Below are positions 5,190-7,130 of a DNA stretch of 7,130 bases, one piece after another. This stretch comes from Gammaproteobacteria bacterium (GTDB lineage Bacteria > Pseudomonadota > Gammaproteobacteria > UWMA-0217). Each line of letters starts with the position of its first letter. The first letter of the stretch is position 1. A program made the position numbers and the translations under genes. The DNA lies in the NCBI GenBank assembly GCA_027031685.1, contig JALVPS010000048.1, positions 1 through 7,130 of the forward strand, given 5' to 3'. The notes under the pieces are model-generated. The model saw nothing but the letters and a program-made list of their open reading frames with translations, did not search any database and was not told the DNA's origin.

Positions 5190-7130
5190 TCAGGCGACTT
5201 CGGCCTCCACGCGGGGGGTGAAGGTGAAGCGGCCGTCCACCACGTCCACGTAAATGGTTTCGCCGGGGGCAAAACGGCCGGCCAGGATCTGCTGGGCCAG
5301 CGGGTTCTCGATCTCGTGCTGGATGGCCCGCTTGAGCGGCCGGGCGCCGTAGATCGGGTCGAAGCCGGCCTCGGCCAGCGCATCCAGGGCGCGGGTACTG
5401 AACTCGATGTGCAGCTCGCGCTCGGCCAGCCGCTGCCGCAGGTGCTCCAGCTGGATGTCGGTGATCTTGCGGATCTGCTCCTTGCCCAGCGGGTGGAACA
5501 CCACCGTCTCGTCGATCCGGTTGATGAACTCGGGCCGAAAGTGCTGTCCGACCACTTCCATCACCGCGGTCTTCATGGCCTCGTAGTCACCGGTGCGCGC
5601 CATCTCCTGGATGAGATTGGAGCCCAGGTTGGAGGTCATGATGATGACCGTGTTGCGGAAGTCCACGGTGCGGCCGTGGCCGTCCGTGAGGCGCCCGTCG
5701 TCCAGCACCTGCAGCAGGATATTGAATACATCCGGGTGGGCCTTCTCCACCTCGTCCAGGAGGATCACCGAGTACGGCTTGCGGCGCACGGCCTCGGTCA
5801 GGTAGCCGCCCTCCTCGTAGCCCACGTAGCCCGGCGGGGCACCGATGAGCCGCGCCACGGAGTGCTTCTCCATGAACTCGGACATGTCGATGCGCACCAT
5901 GGCCTCTTCCGTGTCGAAGAGGAAGGCCGCCAGCGTCTTGGTCAGCTCGGTCTTGCCCACGCCGGTGGGCCCGAGGAACAGGAACGACCCGTTGGGCCGA
6001 TTGGGGTCGGACAGCCCGGCGCGCGAGCGGCGGATGGTGTTGGCCACCGCCTCCACGGCCTCGTCCTGGCCCACCACGCGCTTCTTGAGCTCTTCCTCCA
6101 GGTGCAGCAGCTTCTCGCGCTCGCCCTCCAGCATCTTGGAAACCGGAATGCCGGTCCAGCGCGAGACGACCTCGGCGATCTCCTCCTCGGTCACCTCGTT
6201 GCGCAGCAGCTGGGTCTCGTGCTGTTCGGCCTCCTGGGCCGCCTGCAGCTTGCGCTCCAGCTCGGGGATCCTGCCGTACTGCAGCTCGGACATGCGCGCC
6301 AGGTCCCCGGCCCGCTGCGCGGCCTCCAGCTCGATGCGCGCCTTCTCCAGCTCCTCCTTGATGTGGGCCGCGCCCTCCAGCATGGCCTTCTCGGCCTTCC
6401 AGACCTCCTCCAGGTCGGCGTATTCCTTCTCCAGCTGGGCGATCTGTTCCTCCAGGTCGGCCAGGCGCTTTCTGGAGGCCTCGTCGGTCTCCTTCTTGAG
6501 GGCCTCGCGCTCGATCTTGAGCTGGATCAGGCGGCGCTCCAGCTTGTCCAGCGCCTCCGGCTTGGAGTCGATCTCCATGCGGATGCGGGAGGCGGCCTCG
6601 TCGATCAGGTCGATGGCCTTGTCGGGCAGGTGCCGGTCGGTGATGTAGCGGTGCGACAGGGTGGCCGCGGCGACGATGGCCGGGTCGGTGATGGCCACGC
6701 CGTGGTGCACCTCGTAGCGCTCCTTCAGGCCGCGCAGGATGGCGATGGTGTCCTCCACGCTGGGCTCGTCCACCAGCACCTTCTGGAAGCGGCGCTCCAG
6801 GGCGGCGTCCTTCTCGATGTTCTCCCGGTACTCGTCCAGGGTGGTGGCACCGATGACGTGCAGCTCGCCGCGCGCCAGGGCCGGCTTGAGCATGTTGCCG
6901 GCGTCCATGGCCCCCTCGGCCTTCCCGGCACCCACCATGGTGTGGATCTCGTCGATGAACATGATGATGTTGCCGGCCTTCTTGACGTCGTTGATGACGC
7001 CCTTCAGGCGCTCCTCGAAGTCGCCGCGGAACTTGGCGCCGGCCAGCAGGGCGGCCATGTCCAGCTCCAGCACGCGCCGGTCCTTCAGGCCCTCGGGCAC
7101 CTCGCCGTTGACGATGCGCTGCGCCAGGCC
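5190..7130 (-). CDS. clpB: ClpB disaggregase, C-terminal three quarters (runs off right edge)
   Basis: Hexameric AAA+ ATPase that threads aggregated proteins through its pore, working with DnaK/DnaJ/GrpE in the cytoplasm. The window shows 646 residues and the stop codon. The visible part begins at GLAQRIVNGE, which aligns near residue 218 of E. coli ClpB, so the N-domain and the first Walker A lie off the right edge; total length would be about 863. In order (visible numbering): pore loop AGAKFRGDFEERL (30-42), first Walker B IIMFIDEIHT (55-64, E61), ATTLDEYRENIEKDAALERRFQ of the first ATPase domain, and a long charged coiled-coil middle domain (about 190-310). Then come the second Walker A GPTGVGKT (387-394), second pore loop GAPPGYVGYEEGG, second Walker B VILLDEVEKA (E460), FRPEFINRID with its arginine finger, and sensor-2 GARPLKRAIQ. 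All expected ATPase residues in view are intact. No in-window start is meant: GTG at 7100 is internal. A strong terminator follows. Heat-shock control cannot be judged, as the promoter is outside. Confidence 0.98.
   Translation of the reverse strand, partial: GLAQRIVNGEVPEGLKDRRVLELDMAALLAGAKFRGDFEERLKGVINDVKKAGNIIMFIDEIHTMVGAGKAEGAMDAGNMLKPALARGELHVIGATTLDEYRENIEKDAALERRFQKVLVDEPSVEDTIAILRGLKERYEVHHGVAITDPAIVAAATLSHRYITDRHLPDKAIDLIDEAASRIRMEIDSKPEALDKLERRLIQLKIEREALKKETDEASRKRLADLEEQIAQLEKEYADLEEVWKAEKAMLEGAAHIKEELEKARIELEAAQRAGDLARMSELQYGRIPELERKLQAAQEAEQHETQLLRNEVTEEEIAEVVSRWTGIPVSKMLEGEREKLLHLEEELKKRVVGQDEAVEAVANTIRRSRAGLSDPNRPNGSFLFLGPTGVGKTELTKTLAAFLFDTEEAMVRIDMSEFMEKHSVARLIGAPPGYVGYEEGGYLTEAVRRKPYSVILLDEVEKAHPDVFNILLQVLDDGRLTDGHGRTVDFRNTVIIMTSNLGSNLIQEMARTGDYEAMKTAVMEVVGQHFRPEFINRIDETVVFHPLGKEQIRKITDIQLEHLRQRLAERELHIEFSTRALDALAEAGFDPIYGARPLKRAIQHEIENPLAQQILAGRFAPGETIYVDVVDGRFTFTPRVEAEVA

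Noticed and set aside
5845..6648. 267-codon plus-strand frame opposite clpB
   Set aside because: Ser/Arg-rich antisense shadow of the ClpB middle and second ATPase domains.

Overview
The window is GC-rich DNA with the compact gene layout of a proteobacterial chromosome. CTP synthase and ClpB both match the Escherichia coli proteins closely over their visible lengths, which points to a gammaproteobacterium. A halophilic or sulfur-oxidising Chromatiales-type lineage is plausible, but that is inference from GC content and protein flavour only. I see no mobile element, CRISPR array, tRNA or rRNA.

Layout. (1) 1-809, minus strand: the first 269 codons of pyrG (CTP synthase), running off the left edge. 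(2) 810-1078: a divergent control region with a good extended -10 promoter for pyrG, a 12-bp palindrome, a tiny upstream ORF that ends on the pyrG start codon, and a perfect 13-bp hairpin in the leader of the rightward gene. (3) 1079-1585, plus strand: a SlyD-like FKBP peptidyl-prolyl isomerase lacking the histidine-rich tail. (4) 1586-1871: non-coding, with an extended -10 promoter. It leads to (5) 1872-2042, plus strand: a 56-residue arginine-rich small protein with a good ribosome binding site and no recognised family. (6) 2069-3625 and 3773-4912, both minus strand: two glycosyltransferase genes. The upstream one is a soluble GT-B enzyme with a CgeB-like C-terminal domain. The downstream one is a multi-spanning GT-C enzyme of the ArnT/PMT (family 39) type. 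(7) 4913-5189: an intergenic region with a candidate promoter, a helically phased short repeat and the clpB terminator. (8) 5190-7130, minus strand: the C-terminal three quarters of clpB, running off the right edge.

How the parts relate. pyrG, slyD-like and clpB are housekeeping or protein-quality genes with no obvious functional link. The two glycosyltransferases probably form one transcription unit, separated from clpB by a strong intrinsic terminator. They may act on one cell-surface glycan or lipid: one using a nucleotide sugar in the cytoplasm, the other a polyprenyl-phosphate sugar at the membrane. No clearly new system is visible. The points most worth a second look are the pyrG upstream ORF, the small 56-residue gene, the phased repeat before the glycosyltransferase unit and the hairpin before slyD-like.
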